In this document: piece after piece, positions 1 to 15,600 of the stretch
Layout of the letters: the number at the start of each line of letters is the position of its first letter
Numbering within the stretch: position 1 is the first letter of the stretch
Assembly: GCF_026151205.1 (NCBI RefSeq)
Contig: NC_087082.1
Coordinates: 3,748,001-3,812,000, forward strand
DNA from: Bolinopsis microptera
Taxonomy: Eukaryota; Ctenophora; Tentaculata; Lobata; Bolinopsidae
Length of the DNA: 64,000 bases
Reading direction: 5' to 3'
The notes under the pieces: model-generated
What the model was told of the DNA's origin: nothing
The model's input: only the letters and a program-made list of their open reading frames with translations
Databases searched by the model: none
Made by a program: the position numbers and the translations under genes

Positions 1-665
1 CCAAATATGCGCTGATGATTTTTCATAAACCAAAATTAGGAGATATATAAGAAAAATCATCATCAAAGAATTCCGAGGATATCTCTTTAAAACTCAACTC
101 CCAATACCTTTACTCAGCTGCTACAGACCTACAGAAAGAATAAATCTGATAAAAAACACGACAATCACTAGCATCAAATAAAATTCCTAAGCGTCTACTG
201 AAGTGTATCACAATACATCCACACAAACTTCGCTCGTTACATCCATACCCAAAACACATTCCCAATTCTGTACAAAAATAAAATATAACATTATATGTAA
301 AACCGGCACAGTTATAAGCCGGGAACACGCCCACGCGCGTGCACAAGTTTTTTTTAGTAAACAACGACAAATGAATTTAGTGAAAATCTACCCTCAAATA
401 CATACAATCATGACGAAAGATCAACATTCAACAATCAATGTGAAGTTTATCGGCAATTTGGTTGGAGTTTAGCCAATACTATCAAAAATTGAAACATTAT
501 CATTACAATCTATGTGAAAAAAACGTATAATTAAAGATCATTACATTATCAGAGCCTAGCAACGACCACACACACACACACCACAATTATTAATCCCCAC
601 TAATAATGGAATATACACGTGATACTACACATGGTGTACATCACTATTATTAACAGTGTAATCAC
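1..665. other. Gene-free stretch downstream of NPC1
   Basis: No coding sequence is supported here. Overlapping short open frames on both strands have no recognisable protein character. A short CA-repeat lies near 570-585. Part of this stretch must be the NPC1 3' UTR, because the NPC1 stop codon is at 666, but I see no convincing poly(A) signal on the minus strand. Confidence 0.5.
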
Positions 666-3600
666 TTAAACGGGGACACCATATTTAGCAGTGTTGCTAT
701 AGTCGATTTGATCGTAAACTTTAATACTCTGAGGACGATTTCTGGTACCGGTGTTGTCATTCATACTGACTACCACGCTGGCACCGCTTTTAGTGCTCTT
801 CAAGCTGCCCCCACTCCTTAGGGAGGTGGAGGGGCTTCTGGTAGCGCTGTTGTTGGGGGAGACTCTAGTTGCGTTAGCATCAATGTTCGAGTCACAGTGG
901 GTGGAGTTGTCTGTTTGCGTGACCAGCTTGTAAGATTGTAGGTTAGGGGACATGAAAGATGGGGATTCGGCTGGGTCGCAGGCGAACCGTGCTACGTTTA
1001 TCGGCGGAGAGACAGCTTCCTTGAGGTTAACACCGCTGTCTGTAGGACTGCGGTCGTTATCAGGCGTGCTGGTTTGTACTGCGTCGTACTTCGTGGAGTG
1101 AGCTTCGAAGTTATTGGTGAAGCCGATAAAGCTGAGAAGTGTGGGTAGGAAGACGAGCGAGTGAAGTGCACCCAGGATAACGATACCCAGATACATCCTA
1201 AAGTAGAAGATCTCAAATATCTGAGATTTAGCGAAGGCCAGCACGACGATTCCAACAAACTTTGTAAGTGTGATCCCACTTAGAACGGACGGACCAGTCC
1301 TAACCAGAGCATCGTAACTTTTATCCATCCTCCGATAGCCTTAGACTTGGTGAAACTTTTAACAATATGCGAGGAGAACTCCACCGAGATTCCTACACTC
1401 ATAACCAGATTTACTAAACTAACAGCGTTCAGAGTTATACCCCACAGGTACATCAGACCGAACATGTCTGCTGTGATCATAGCCACGGTAATGGTGATGA
1501 TGAGAGCAGGTCCCAGGTTGAATCCGAGGAGGATGAAGGACATGATGAAGACGGACATGATGCAGAGGAGGAGGTTAACGATTGTTTCGTCCTGGATAGT
1601 GAGGTACTGTTCGTAGAAGAGGTAGAAAACAGAGTATGGGTACACTGTCATGTTACCAACTTGGGAGGACATTTCATCTGCAATGTCTAGTGCTCGTTTG
1701 TACGCTGTTATGAAGTCCTGAAATGATATACATAAATTAGCTATGTAAGGAGTATCAAATTAAGTAGGTATATCACACATTTAAAAACATAAATCGAAAA
1801 AATGTTTTACAGATCATGACCTTAATGACCTCAATGAAACTTCTCGAAAGTCATTAAATCCAGCACATTTTTTTGAGTAAACTTACAGCAGATTTATGAA
1901 GGGGAGTGTGGTAAGCTTGGAAGTAAGCACTCTGTATAGCGACTGGTTGATCAGAATCTTTCTGCCTTCCGTACGCGAACTCCACAGCGTCAGCGTAGAG
2001 GGCGTGGCCTCCCTTCGCGCAGTATTCAGCGTTAGGGTTATCGTTCAGGAAGGAGGGCAGGTGCTGGAAAAATAGATTCGAGGGCGGCCTTTCACCATCT
2101 GAGGAAGTAGTCCGTGTGAAAATACACATAAGACATTTGTTAAATAAATATTATTATTTAGCGCAAATGGCACTAACCACGAATAAAACTCTGCCCATTA
2201 AACTTTAATAATAAATTTCTTCTAACTAACCTGATTTCTTGAGGCAAGGATAACACGTGCTAGTTCTGTCAGTAGAAGGACAGAAAGTACCGTTGAAGTA
2301 TATCCTGCAACATTCAAATGTTGGGTCTAACCATGAGAAGTAATCGTCCAGCCATGAGTTGGGAGGGGTAGCTGAAGTGATGGGATAAGGTTAGGATTAT
2401 ATCACCACTTCACCAGCATGTCGGATTACCGAGAATTCCATTAAAATATGAGGACTTGGCACTCCCTTAGCTAACAAGACAATCGAAATTAGAGTGATTC
2501 TAACAATAGGATAACTTACCAATAGTTGAGTAGTTGCTGATCGTAGACTGTCGCTTGAGGTAATTGAGAGCGCTGGTTGCGTTACAAGATCTCCCCATGC
2601 AAATCTCATCTTGCGCTGCTCGCTTTGGGAATCTCTGCCACGTGTCACCTACGAGTCAGAGTATAAATACGGAGCAAGTTTGTACATTAAACAACATCAA
2701 ATGAATTCATTAACAAATGCATTAAATAGGGTAACGTTGGGCCACATATTTTTAATAGAACAAAATTACCTTTGTTATGAAAGACGAAGTATACAGGGGG
2801 TCCCACTCTAAGCTGACTGAATATGTCACGGTAGTAATCTCCTAGATAACTGTCGTGGGGTAGAGCCACGGTCTGGTCTAATCCTATATCTATACGGTTC
2901 ATCATCCCGATACTTGCACAGGAGATGAAGATGAAGAACGCTACAACAGCCCCTCTCAGGCATTTTGAGGAGAACAGAGCAGGGGCCCAGTATTTCTCTA
3001 TAGCAACTGAAAATTGAAAAAGGGTTAGTTCCAAATGAAATACATAGTAGTTAAACTTTCATTGCCAATACACATCACTTAAATCAAAGAATTTAAGATT
3101 TGAATTTGTTTAAAATATAGAAGTTGGTTTAAATTGGAGATGTGCCTTAAACCAATAAGGACTCACCAGCGACAACACCCTTTTTGCTAGACTTGTTTTC
3201 TACTTCTTCATTTCTTAAGCAACAGAAACAGTCGTATCTTCCACTCAACTGTCGCTTCAAATCCCAAGTGATGACCTGTAATTGGGATTTGTTAATTACA
3301 TAACATATAGTGTTGAAATGTTCCTTCAAAGAAGGCTTGTACTTTAGCTAGTGATCATTAATACTTTATAAATACATTATAGATACATTATACATTATAT
3401 ACTTTACAAGGATGGTAAATGCGTTTTGGGGAGACTACGCGTAGGTACTACGCATACGTATTTCCCGATGATAAATTACGTATTTCAAATTAAGTTGCAG
3501 TAACGCGCGAAAATCTATATATAAATATTACATTACAGTATATGGAATCGTGGCCTAATTGGTTAATACGCTAGCTCCATATCAGCAGATTGCGAGTTCG

Positions 3601-6600
3601 AGACTCGGATAGGATAATTTTTTCCCATACTTTTTAGCAATTATGAATAACTAATGAATAACTAAAAATACCTCTGTAATATAACTAGCAAGGTGAAATG
3701 AAATCGTCATCCGGCCGAAAAATTTATTATAGCCGTTTTAAAAGTTTATTATAGCCGTTTTTTCTTTCCAGGCTGGATTCCTAGTCACTTTTTAAACTTA
3801 TGCCACTGGGAAGTCCGTGTTAATCCGGTAACCGGTTTCAAAATTCAAGCAAGAGAGACTTGTGATCTTAGTCTGCGAATATTGTAATAGATAAAAATGC
3901 ACTGGAACTGGGTCTCGGTTGAAAGTCTATTCCTCGAGGGAGGCATAACTGCTTTATAACCTGAGAAGCTCTGCTTTGCAGCAGACTGACTGATTGGTTG
4001 GTTCAGCATAAGAATAGCAAGTCGCTGCAGCGTTTTCATTCGAGCACCGTGAAGTCTCCAAAACGACTGTCAGTATTGCTATATTAATATACCACTGGGC
4101 CAGCGACGCACGCGCAAATATCACTAATCTGTAATCACGTATTTCGAAAGAGATACGCGCGTATTTTGAAAAATTTTACCATCAAAGAATTTAAGCGCCA
4201 AATTTTGCCGTATTTCACGTATTTCTTAGAATTTTTGAATACGGCGTATTTACAGGCGATTTTTTGACGTATTTACCATCGATGATACTTTATACATACA
4301 TTATAGAGGAAAGACTAGCAATTGTAATTTTCAGTATGATTCACATATTATTATAAGTGGGTAAAATGAGGAGAACTGACCGATAGGAAAGCAGTACACT
4401 GTAACAGGAAGTTTATAAAGACTGCAAGAGCTGCGTAGAGTGAGAAGTTCTTAACAGCCGGCATAGTGGAGAGAGCACCAAGAGAGAAGGCAACTGTTTC
4501 ACAGCACCCAGATAAGAGCATACTCGGTCCTATCCTGCCAAACACTATCGAGATCTGGACAAAGGAAGGGTTAGTCTTCTAAAGTATAAAGTTCAAAGAG
4601 TTCTAATTTTAAAAATATGTTTTCCAACTGTTTGCAAGAATGCTAAATTAAGATCAAAATAAAAACCAACCTGTTGAGGAACGTTAGATACAGATTTAGG
4701 AGGGTCTTTTTGTAGAGCTTGTACCAGGATATAGATATTATCTACTCCAACAGCCAACACGAGGAATGGTACAACCTCAATGACGATAAGAGTAGCCTCC
4801 CATCCGAAGAAGGAGAAGATACCAAGCGAGCAAGCAACAGAGCAGAGTACGATGATAACACCAGCCAACCCAACTACTGATTTAGCTTGGATAATGTTGG
4901 AGGAGCAGGAGAATTGGAGTTTACCCAGGGTCAGCGAGACGTATCTGAGGGAGGGTGTGTTCTTATGGTGCTAGGAGTGGGGTCATAATAGTGATATTTT
5001 ATTCCAACTTAATGTTTTAATTTTTTTAATAATAATTAAACTTTAAATTATTTTGTTTTGTATTCTATGGAGGACTAGAAGTGTACAGTTGCATGTCAGT
5101 TAGGGTGGAGACTCACATGAACATGAGAACGTAACTGATAAAAACAGTATAGAGATCCTGGAAACTGCTCTCTGAGATCTCGTCTTCTATAGCCCGCTCA
5201 GCGCTGAAACTCACTTTTATCTTGTCGTTCGAGTATTTCTGCGGGTAGGAGGACGCTGGTTAACATTAGTTGCAGGGAAACAAACATGCTCATAAATTGA
5301 AACCCATTGTTCTTCGAACAAAAAGTTTTGACTCATCTTCATCACCAGAATTAAGACTATTCTTTACCTTCATGTAATTAAGAAACTCTTTCTCCCACGC
5401 CAGAGCGGCAGTATTGTTAGTCAGATGATTGTTGAGAGGTATTGTTATCAGAATACTCTCAGCTGACTCGAAGTTTTCTCCGTTGTACCCTCCGTATACC
5501 AGGTTAGTTATGGCAGGTCCTCCGAACAACCCAATACAGGGAATACCTGTGTTAGCTCCGTCCATTGGGGATAGGTAGTTCCTGAAAGGAGGAGTTGGTT
5601 AGTTGGGTCCGAGAGTTGAGATAATATTTGGAACAGCAGAAGATGTGAACTAAGATATTAAATCAAACTAAATGATTTAATTTGCCCTAAGTTTTGCTGA
5701 ATTTGTTAAGTCACGTGGTTGACATGTACCTGGCACAGTAGTACATGTGGTCCAGGTAGTTCTTACTCCCTCTCTCAATATTCAAGTTATCCTGACTGTT
5801 TTGGAACCACTGTAAAGGAGATACTATCGCACAGTTGTTGTTGTCTGGAGCTAGTGGCTTGTAACACACATCCTGAAGATAGCGAGTATTATTAGGTGAA
5901 ACGTCAAATAGTGATCGGTGAATACGTTAGTACAATTAGCAGAAACAGCTCAGAATTAAAGCAGACGGAGCATAATGAATCTAAGAAGTCCAGTCAGTCA
6001 GTTAGTCATATTAAAGACTCATTATCTGGTTACTGCAAATAGTCTGATACTTCTGAGACTTATCACAGGCCTTTTCAATGATTGTAACTTTCAAAAAATG
6101 CAAAAGGCAAACTAGTTATTACGGGCATAAGCTTATTCAAGCTTCTGAAATCAGAAAAATCAAACGATTTTCAGGTAAAAAACGAAAAGTGATATTATCT
6201 ACACACCTCTAGAGATACGGTCTGACCGTTACTTTTTGCAGTGATGTTAACAAGAATGTTCTGAAGAGTCATTGCCTCGGTTAACACTTCCTTCGAGAGC
6301 ACTGATCCAAACTTCACATTCTCATGCCGCTTTGCTGCCACTTTATACTCTTCTGGCTCTTGTCCATTTGGTTTTATCACAACCTGAGATATTATTAATT
6401 TACTACGAGTTACGTAATGGCGCTTTGAAATGGTTAAGTGCGATATATCGTAAGTGTGAAAGTGTGATATTCTTTAGCAAGTAAGGAAATAACCGTTTTG
6501 TTCAGCATCGATACCTGAATCTTGGTAGGCGAGCAGTGTGAATGGTGGAACATGAAATGTTTGAGAGCCGAGTGAGATGATGAGTGTTGATATAACCGCT

Positions 6601-9600
6601 ACCTGAGTAGTTCGGTAGAAGGGGGTAAAGTGGTGGTCAAAGAAGTCCTTCTGTTGGCGGGCGGTGCTGGTGGAAGAGGACCACAGTTTAACAGGGTCAG
6701 TTGTTATCTTGAAGTAGGACAGTCCCGATGTGAACACTGCAACTCCCAGTATGGAACCTGGGTATTGACGTTTAGAGGTGCCGGATAGTCTTATGACGAT
6801 TAAGCAATTCTATTTATTTTACTAAACTTGGAGCTTAACATCTGTTAACACATTCCTATGGTATCAGCACGAACGTTGCTGGACTAATGCCGGCGTTTGT
6901 AACTATCTTAGACCCAGTAAGTGGACCAACTCTGTGGACGTACGTGATGGACCTACGGGTACAAGTTTGATATGTTTAGGGTGTTACTGGACTTACCGAT
7001 CATGCACTTTCCGGGATGTCTGCAACAGATACTGGACCAGATGTGGAAGCCGTTAGCAATGATAGTGTCAATAGTCAGTCCCTTGGACACCATCTTGTGT
7101 CCTATTTTCTTGACCAGACCACGTTTAATATCACCGATACTACTGCCACTGTCCATTGAGTCAGAGTCTCCTCTCCTTACGTAACGGTTATAGGCCCATC
7201 TTACCAGGCAGTGAAGTCCTGAAAAAGGAGGAGTTTAGAAACTGGTTGTGTTTAAAGTGTTGGCCGAGAGTTTTAAAATCATAGAACGTGAAATTGCTAT
7301 TTTTTCCAAATAAGGGAAATATTAAACATGTATTTGTTTGGAGACAAAAAAATTTGTTTAATTGATGGCGCCGTGATGAGCCGATAAAACATGTCGAGAA
7401 AACATCACATAATCAGATTACGTTGATGTTTTCCTAATCTTTGTTATGACAACGCCCAACGATAATCAGCTCATTTGAAGTTCGCAACACCTTTATACGA
7501 ACACGCTATTGACTATTGCGTAATGGACCGATATAGTCACACAGCGTGCGGAGAGTATTGAGTATTGTAATGAGAGTTTAACACGCCATACGATGAGATG
7601 ATTTACTTTTGTTTCTGATAACAATGTGAGGTAGGGAGAGAGGAGGAACAAAGGTCATCGGGATCGAATAAAGTTGGAGAATCAGGCTATTGTATTTCAT
7701 TATGTATTGTGATGCTGGTGACAAATGACAAAGAGGTTTTAGCCATGTAAATTGATAGATTGTTGTGAATGGAGTTGGTTAATATCCAGCGTGCAACATA
7801 TTATTCCAAATAGATATGAAAGGTTGTGATAATATAGTACATGCTAACCTATAAGAAAGGCGAGGAGAAGGTATAGAGCTCCCATGATAGCAGTAATTCC
7901 GTCCAGTCCGAGGATCTGGAAGGGCTCAGTGGGGGGAGGCGCTGTTACCATCATCTCGTTCTTACAAGCCTCCGAGCAGTCGTCACACGTACATGCTTCC
8001 TCTCCCTGTAACGTGGCAACTGTTAGATCCTTTCTAGTGAGTGAGTGACATTTTGACGAGAGTTAGCCTGGGAATGCGAGATTAGCCTGGGAATGCAAGA
8101 TTAGCCTGGGAATGCGAGATTAGCCTGGGAATGCGAGATTAACCTGGGAATACGAGATCAAGTGATCAAAACTGGACACAGTTAGAATCATCTCAAGAAG
8201 TAGAAAGTCTAGTTACCTCGGGAGTTGGTTCCCAGCAGTGGGTGAGAACTTCAGCTTTGAGCGGGGTGATTTCAACTGATCTGGAGTTACCGACATAGTA
8301 ATCAGTGAAGTAGGGTGCACGGGCGCCGGTGCTGTTGTCTCCTAACGTTTTCAATAGTCGCTGCAAGCAAAATGTATGTTAGATATTAGTAGGTCAGCGG
8401 TGCTTGACAATAGAACTTTTCCATATCATGTTTTCTGGAGAATTCCAGTCGAGGAATTTACAACTGGTCATTACTCATTAGGCACTATCATAGTGGTTTT
8501 GATTTCTTCAGAATGCATAAATCACGCCATTCTGAGCATACCTCAAGATTCAATGGTCTTATTCTACTCACCACGTATGTGCAGTCCATATCAGCGCAGA
8601 TCATTCCAATAGCACTCAACCCAAAACTAGTCACTTCTCTACAACTGTCAAATAATTTGACGGCGTACTCTTTGGTAAGAGAGGTTCGGTATGATCGGGC
8701 AGCAAGTGGTCCAGCAGTTGTGGGGAAAGTTTCTGGAATCTGGGGAATACCTTTATTAAAACAATCCGTTTAGCATATTGTTTTTCTTTGGTTCAAAAGA
8801 TTTTGTTACCATTGAAACTTAATCGCCTACAATTTCAATTAGCGGACTAATGGAGTAGATCAGCAATTCTGCCGGATTAGATTGCAGAATTACGTGATGG
8901 ACAGTACACACAGAGAAATTATAAGATGTAACATTGTGATGTAATACCTCCATAAAGGTACTCTGATCAGGGCTGCACATCTGCTGACAAAGGATCGTTC
9001 TAAAGTTAGCCCAGCAAGCTGCGCAGTTAGCCAACAGATTAGCTGCCAGTTTAATTTTCTCCGCAAACTCCTTGATCTGAGTAGAGTCACAGCAAACGGG
9101 CTGGTTCTGGAACATCGGACAGAAATCCTGAAATTATGTTTAAATGAAGTCATTGGTCAAGAAATGATGTAATTGTAATGTTATCTCCTGGTATATGGGG
9201 TATTATTCATTATTATTAAATATTCCTAAGATGCATTCCGATTCAATTAGAATATTGAGATGATCCAATTTGACAAGCACAGCTCAAGTTCATTACAGAT
9301 GATCATTGACGTAGTACGTATGAATTACGAAAGGAACGCCTTGTCATAGTTAGTCACGAAACCATTCATGGCCTCATGGGCTTCTGATCTGATTTGCAAC
9401 ATCAAATTTGATCGTACGATCTATCGCGAGATATATCAGGCTTCAGAACGCGCGTAGATTGCGCGTTCAGAAAATAATGTCACTATAGACGAAACTCACC
9501 GCGCCAGCCGCATATTGAAATTGAAGATTTATAAAGTTACGAGGACGGAAAATTTCGACAAGTTGAGTATGTCATGGAGTTGCCCCACCTTAAACTTATC

Positions 9601-12600
9601 AGGAAAACGATCACGACTGGTTTACGGGTAGTGCCAAATTCGCAAAATGTATGTCCCACTTTCAATCAAAATCGGATTCCATTCTACCGTGTGGCAGGTA
9701 AGAATAATTGGTTAACAAGACATGTGACTTGTTTGTGTTTATTTTGCCTGCCGACACTCCACAGCGGTAATTATTAATTAGCGCCGCATTCCAGAGGACA
9801 TGGACAAATGGCATGTGCAACGAACTAATAATAATATGTTCATGTTAAAAACGGTATGGGGGAACATATTCCCCTGGAAGTTGCTGTTCTAACCTCTGCA
9901 CTAAGATTATGATAACTAATACAGTTCATGATATCGTTATGAATGACTGGTTAGTGGTTATATGCGAATGTCTTGCAGATACCATTAGCTCACGCATTAT
10001 GAGTATAATAATGCAAAAACATATATTAATCGCGTCATTGCCGATAAAAGAACTCTCTTTCTAAAGATTCAGTGCAAGCCATCTAAAGCGAGTTCATTAG
10101 CTAGGTTTCTTCTCCGGGAGAAGTTCTCCCAAGTCAATATGGAAATATTACCAAGATCACTAGCTCCAAAATTACATCCGTACAATCCCAACATGAACCG
10201 ATATATATGCATACATACTAGATTCTAAACCAGTTAAGTTTTGCTTCAGACGCTGTTATGTGTTAAATGTATCTCAACGCAACTGTTTACTGATTGACCC
10301 AGATCGACGAATGACAACATTACAAGTTTCCTCTGGCTTCAGAATTCATAAATTAAACTTAAACATAAAATTGTGTGCCTTCCTTGTCGATAATAATTGC
10401 TAGTTTATTCATTCAAGTCTACGATATTAGTTTACTTAGTATAAATCTGGTAAATCTAATAAAATAACCAGTATTTTTAACGTGAGTATATTTTCTCAGG
10501 AAAATTTGGTGCTATCACTACATTCGAACCCTAATAAGATCTTGGCAAGAGACCATTTCCTGTTCAAAATCATTACCTAAGCCCTGATAATGGTTATCTT
10601 CAGTATTCAAATTATGACCAGGTATCTTATCTAATTATGAGTACAATGGTTTCAATTTTCGGAGGAACATCAAAGTTTGTGCCAAAATTTCCTGTTATTT
10701 ATAATATAGGACTTGTTACAACTTGTTTATTCATCCGAGCCTACGACGTTCTATATCCAAGTACAATTCAGGCGAATTCAAGTAACGAGTAAATTTAACG
10801 AAATATTCTCAGTACTTGATAACGTCTCCCGTGTCTTATCTCCGAATTAACACGATGACCAGATATCTTATCTTCGTTTGAATGCCATGGTTCGAAAAGT
10901 CACGACCATTGTGGTGAGACTTGAAGTCTCACGGAGATTCAACACGGGCTCGACTCGATTTTAGAGTTCACAAACGGGAGAAATTCGATATCGCGATAAA
11001 ATTCTCTAGAGAGTTGAAATTCAGGTCAAACAGCGTAATATGTTGTTTACGGTTTTGATTTAACATTATTACCGATGTCATGAAATCAACCGGCCACTTT
11101 TGATTAGATTTACTTGAACACTGGTAGACTGGCACAAGTCCCTGATAAATTCGCGTCTGTACCAATCAAAAAGTCTGTCAGTATTTTCCGCAGAAAATTG
11201 ACAAAATAGCAGACATTTCTCAGCCCACACCGTACAGATCTGTCTTCCTTGACTGTCACGTGCTCATCGCAAAGCCTAATTGTTTCCTAATTAAATAATC
11301 AAAATCATACGATCCGTCACAATAGATCTGTGAGAAGCGTGAAGTACAATTTCCTCTTAAAATCAGCTGATTTTATCGCAGACGTTTTTAACGAGATAAT
11401 TTCAACTCTACGGAGTAAAAAGTGTCAAAAAATTGATAAAAAAGTCGCAGGTTTGATTGCTGTTATTATAATTACGGTACGTCTGGAAAATTTAGAGGAA
11501 ATTTAGGGAAAATTGATAAGATTCTCTACTTCTGGTTAAGTACAATGAGGTGATTTGAAGAGATATTCTGTGGAATTGAGGGTTGAGTAGTGGGAGTAGT
11601 TAGGGTTCCGCTAAATCTGGCTCAGCTCTGAATGATGACTCGATTGTGGATCGGTATGCTTTGTGTAGATGTACTGTGTACATCAGAGACAAATCCTAGA
11701 AGACAATATACCTAGATAAGAAGTTAGTGCTCAGCAGAAGGTTTGGAGCTGGTTAAATCATGGCATATTGTGCCCAGCTAGATCACTACTCAGTACCCAG
11801 CTAGATCACTACTCAGTACTCAGCTAGATCACTACTCAGTACTCAGCTAGATCACTGCACTTTATGGTTAATTAACTCAGGGGCATTCCAACAATTTCTA
11901 TTGACAGATACTAAATATGTCCAGCGCGACTCAACCTGATCAAAGTTTCCAAACCTTACAACAAAAGTGCAACCGAAGCACTTGAGCGAAGCTGTCTGAG
12001 CTCAACAGGGATAAAAAAGGTCAAGTAGCTGGTCAGTGACAGTGTAAGTGAGGAGTAAGTGACGATTGGAAGGACTTGTTAACTTACACCACCGTCCTCA
12101 GTTTACTGATTGTAACTATTCTGGTACTTATTAAGGTTTACAAGCCTCTCAACACGTCAGACCCGTTAGGGTTATAACTTTATAATGTCTTACTACTACT
12201 ATAATGGCTTTGTGCGAGAGTGTGCTAGGAGGGGAGATGTGTGATTAACTGTAACATTGTCTCTTACCATTCAACATCTAAAGTCGGGAATAATAAATCA
12301 AGGGGATATCAAGGGGATATCAATGTGGAATAATACGGTTTTTGTGTCGATGTTTGAGATATTTGCAGCATTTGTATACGATCTGTCAAGTTGAAGGCCA
12401 TAAAACTTGTGAATTCAAGTTGCTACCCGCCAGACAATACAATCATGGGATATATATTGATTGAGGCTGTCGTATTAATGTCGGTATTGGTTGGAAATCT
12501 AGAGAAAATCCAGATCTACATTAACTTTCATGTACTGTGTACGGCTGCACGAGAAAATATATAAGTCCACAAGTTGCTATGGTCTTCGAATAATGCGCAG

Positions 12601-15600
12601 ATGTATTTTTGTCAATTCTCTGATGTAGCATGCACTGCACATTAAAAATTTCGTATGTCTCGTTAAAACAGCAAGTGCAGAAAATTTCGGGTCAATTTGT
12701 TAAACTTTTCCAAAAACAAGACCGCCGTTTGCCGTACAGTGAGTAAGAATTCCATCAGCTTTCTACATGTACTGTTTAGGACATGTTATATGGACTACAC
12801 CACTTTCGCTTTCTTGGTCTAGAGGGAGAATTTGGAGGATAGAGCAGTGCTCTCTTATCTTACTCTCTGTAATAAGCATGCAAATGACGAGCTCTTAGTT
12901 GCTGTCAGAAGTCACATACTAATTCATAATAAAATTGAAAGGAGACCTAACAATCTAATACCCAAATTTTATACCCAAATTAATACTCAAGTCTTATGCT
13001 CAGATTTTTCAATTTGTGGCGAGATTTTGGGTGATTGGAAAGCCTAGAATTACTTATACATAATTTCAAGTTATAATTACCAAATCACGGAATCAACCAG
13101 CGTGCCGGGTAAACGCGCATGACCAATTTGTTCTTGTACAAAATATAACCACTAACCAGAACATGCTATATTCAGCACATGAAGTAGCAGGGAACAAGCA
13201 CATCCTGTACTGAGTTTAACCAATTATATCAACTAAACCAGCGGTTCTAGAGAACTACCAGTTCATAATAATGTTTACACAATAATGCGGCTACAGTGTG
13301 TGATGTGGAAATTTGGTGTTCTGTTGTTCTTAATGGTATAATATCAACTGGCCAGTTAATACTACTTCCTGTCACTCTGAAATAGAAGAAATATTGGTGC
13401 ACAGTGCACATGCTCGGTATAAGTGTTAGCATACTTTAGTCAATATTTTACTATGCCTATTTGACGGAACCAAATTAAGCAAATGTCCACACTTTATAAA
13501 TTTAGATAAATTTACAGGACATTCTTCAGAATTTGAAGGAACACAATAATCGGGTAATATTGAGTCGTTAAGAGGGCTTGCAAAGGCAGTTGTAAGGTTC
13601 AATAACTCGAATGAGACTCAGATTTAAGTGCTAAGCATACCATTGCTTATGACTGCCCTTCAATAATTCCCAACCACGTACGACTCAACAGAAACTCGTG
13701 CTCGAACATATCGAGCCTGGAACTTTCCAGGCTTATTGGAAATTGTACTTAAACCTTCGATGGGAGTGTTCCCCATCTGTAATAACCACTTTACTGGTCA
13801 TCGGTAGCTGGCCTGCAATCGAGCTAGACCAATTTACACCTGCTCCGCCACTCCAATAACCATTAGATCTAGTTATGGGAGTGATCTTCCGATACCCGTC
13901 TTAATAACCCCCACAAAACCCAATCCAGGTGACTAATCACAGTGCAGCAGGTAGGGTAATTTACACTAATTTTACTCCTCCAAACTGGCCCCTCACTGTT
14001 ACATCGTTAACCAGTGAGTTCTGTGTAAGTAATGGCTTTATAAATATAATGACCGTATAAAGATCGCTAATCCGAGTATAGCTTCAGCTGCAAAGCCGGG
14101 TAGATAGCTGAGTTGCTCTCTCTCTCTCTCTCAAGCTCACCCTACTATCGTACGAGTTTAGCGCTCTCTCATTGGCTGAATGGTAAACATACAGGGTCTT
14201 CTCCCATTGGCTGTGCTGACACTACTGAAAGTAACGTCACGGTTATATATTATGTGAGTAGCATGGTTTTGTTACGGAATGGTTGCCAACGCGAGGAAGT
14301 GGTGGTGCAGGAAGCAGGGGGTCGGGCGGTGCGCTCTTTAGAAACATTAGCGTCACATCTTGGTCACATACGCTGGCCACTATTAAGTGTTGACATTATG
14401 TATTTATGTTCACAATCAGGCATCAGCAGATGACACTCACATGACTCTGGTCACAAGACTCTGGTCACATGACTCTGGTCACATGACCGGTACCACATTT
14501 GACAGGGTGTGAGGGTGCAGTGTAGACAGGTATAATTAAAGTGGAGTGACAGAGCTAATTGCCGGTATTTAAAGTGGCACCATGTAGGTAGGGGGAGTTA
14601 GCACAGTGCAACAACTACTTAACAACATGTCGCATGTTGTGTGAGTTCCACCGGAGGTCCCTGTCTTAATGAGAGGGAGAATATACCAGGGTGCTGGTGT
14701 TGAAACCCGGTGAAATGGAAATAGTGAGCACTTTCCGTTTAGTTAAAATTAACACCTCGTTCCAGATGTTGGGAAATAGTCATAATTCCACGCACTAAGT
14801 ATCGGGCTTGTTGTTGTAATATTATGGGGGTGGGCCTGTGGAGAATCACAATGATACTGAGCTGCGATGACAGGATGTACCCTGCCATGTGCCGATCATA
14901 ATTAGTGTAGGGCTAGTAACTGGGCCCCACTTCAATATGCCTAGCAGTTTGAGACCTTATAAGGTCCCCAAAATATGGCTGATGGCCCAAATATGCCCAG
15001 AAGACTAATTGCTGAAAATGAGCTCTTAGTCGTCCTTACAGCTGTTCCATTGTAAGCTAATCAATGGACTGACCTGAAGGAAGGTAGATCCCATTATACT
15101 GGTTGGTTTAGTGGTGTCATTATGCCATCTTTATTGGAGCTGAAGTGGGAGGCGGGTGGACACAGTAGTGTTACACACCCGTAAATTATTGCTTTTTTGT
15201 CATGTGATCTGGTAATTAGGGAGTGGTAGAGCTTGCATGCTTGTCTGGTATTATTTGTAGAATACGATTGAGAATTGTGAGGATTTTCATGATGGATTCT
15301 ATCTATGACCTGTGTATAACTGTAGTCTGTAACTTTTTGAGACTTTTATCTGTATAGTATGGAGTATGGACGGTTTTAACAGTTCAAAAACTTTTTGATG
15401 TGGTCTGACGAGATCACGAGATGGCAGTCTAATCAGAATTAGCATACATACACAAATATGATATAATATTGTAAAATATCTACATTATGTTCAGTAAAAA
15501 TGATGTAATAACCATGATTTTATACATTTTTGCACTCTACTGGTTAACCGGAATGTTTCACGGAAGGCACACTTAAACTCATTTACCAAGATTGTTCATT

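Noticed and set aside
3543-3615. Functional tRNA gene
   Set aside because: A and B boxes exist but the acceptor stem does not pair.
6474-6602. Extension of NPC1 exon 6757-6603 to the end of its open frame
   Set aside because: The donor at 6,602 gives the right phase and matches the conserved junction before VVIKPN; the extension does not.
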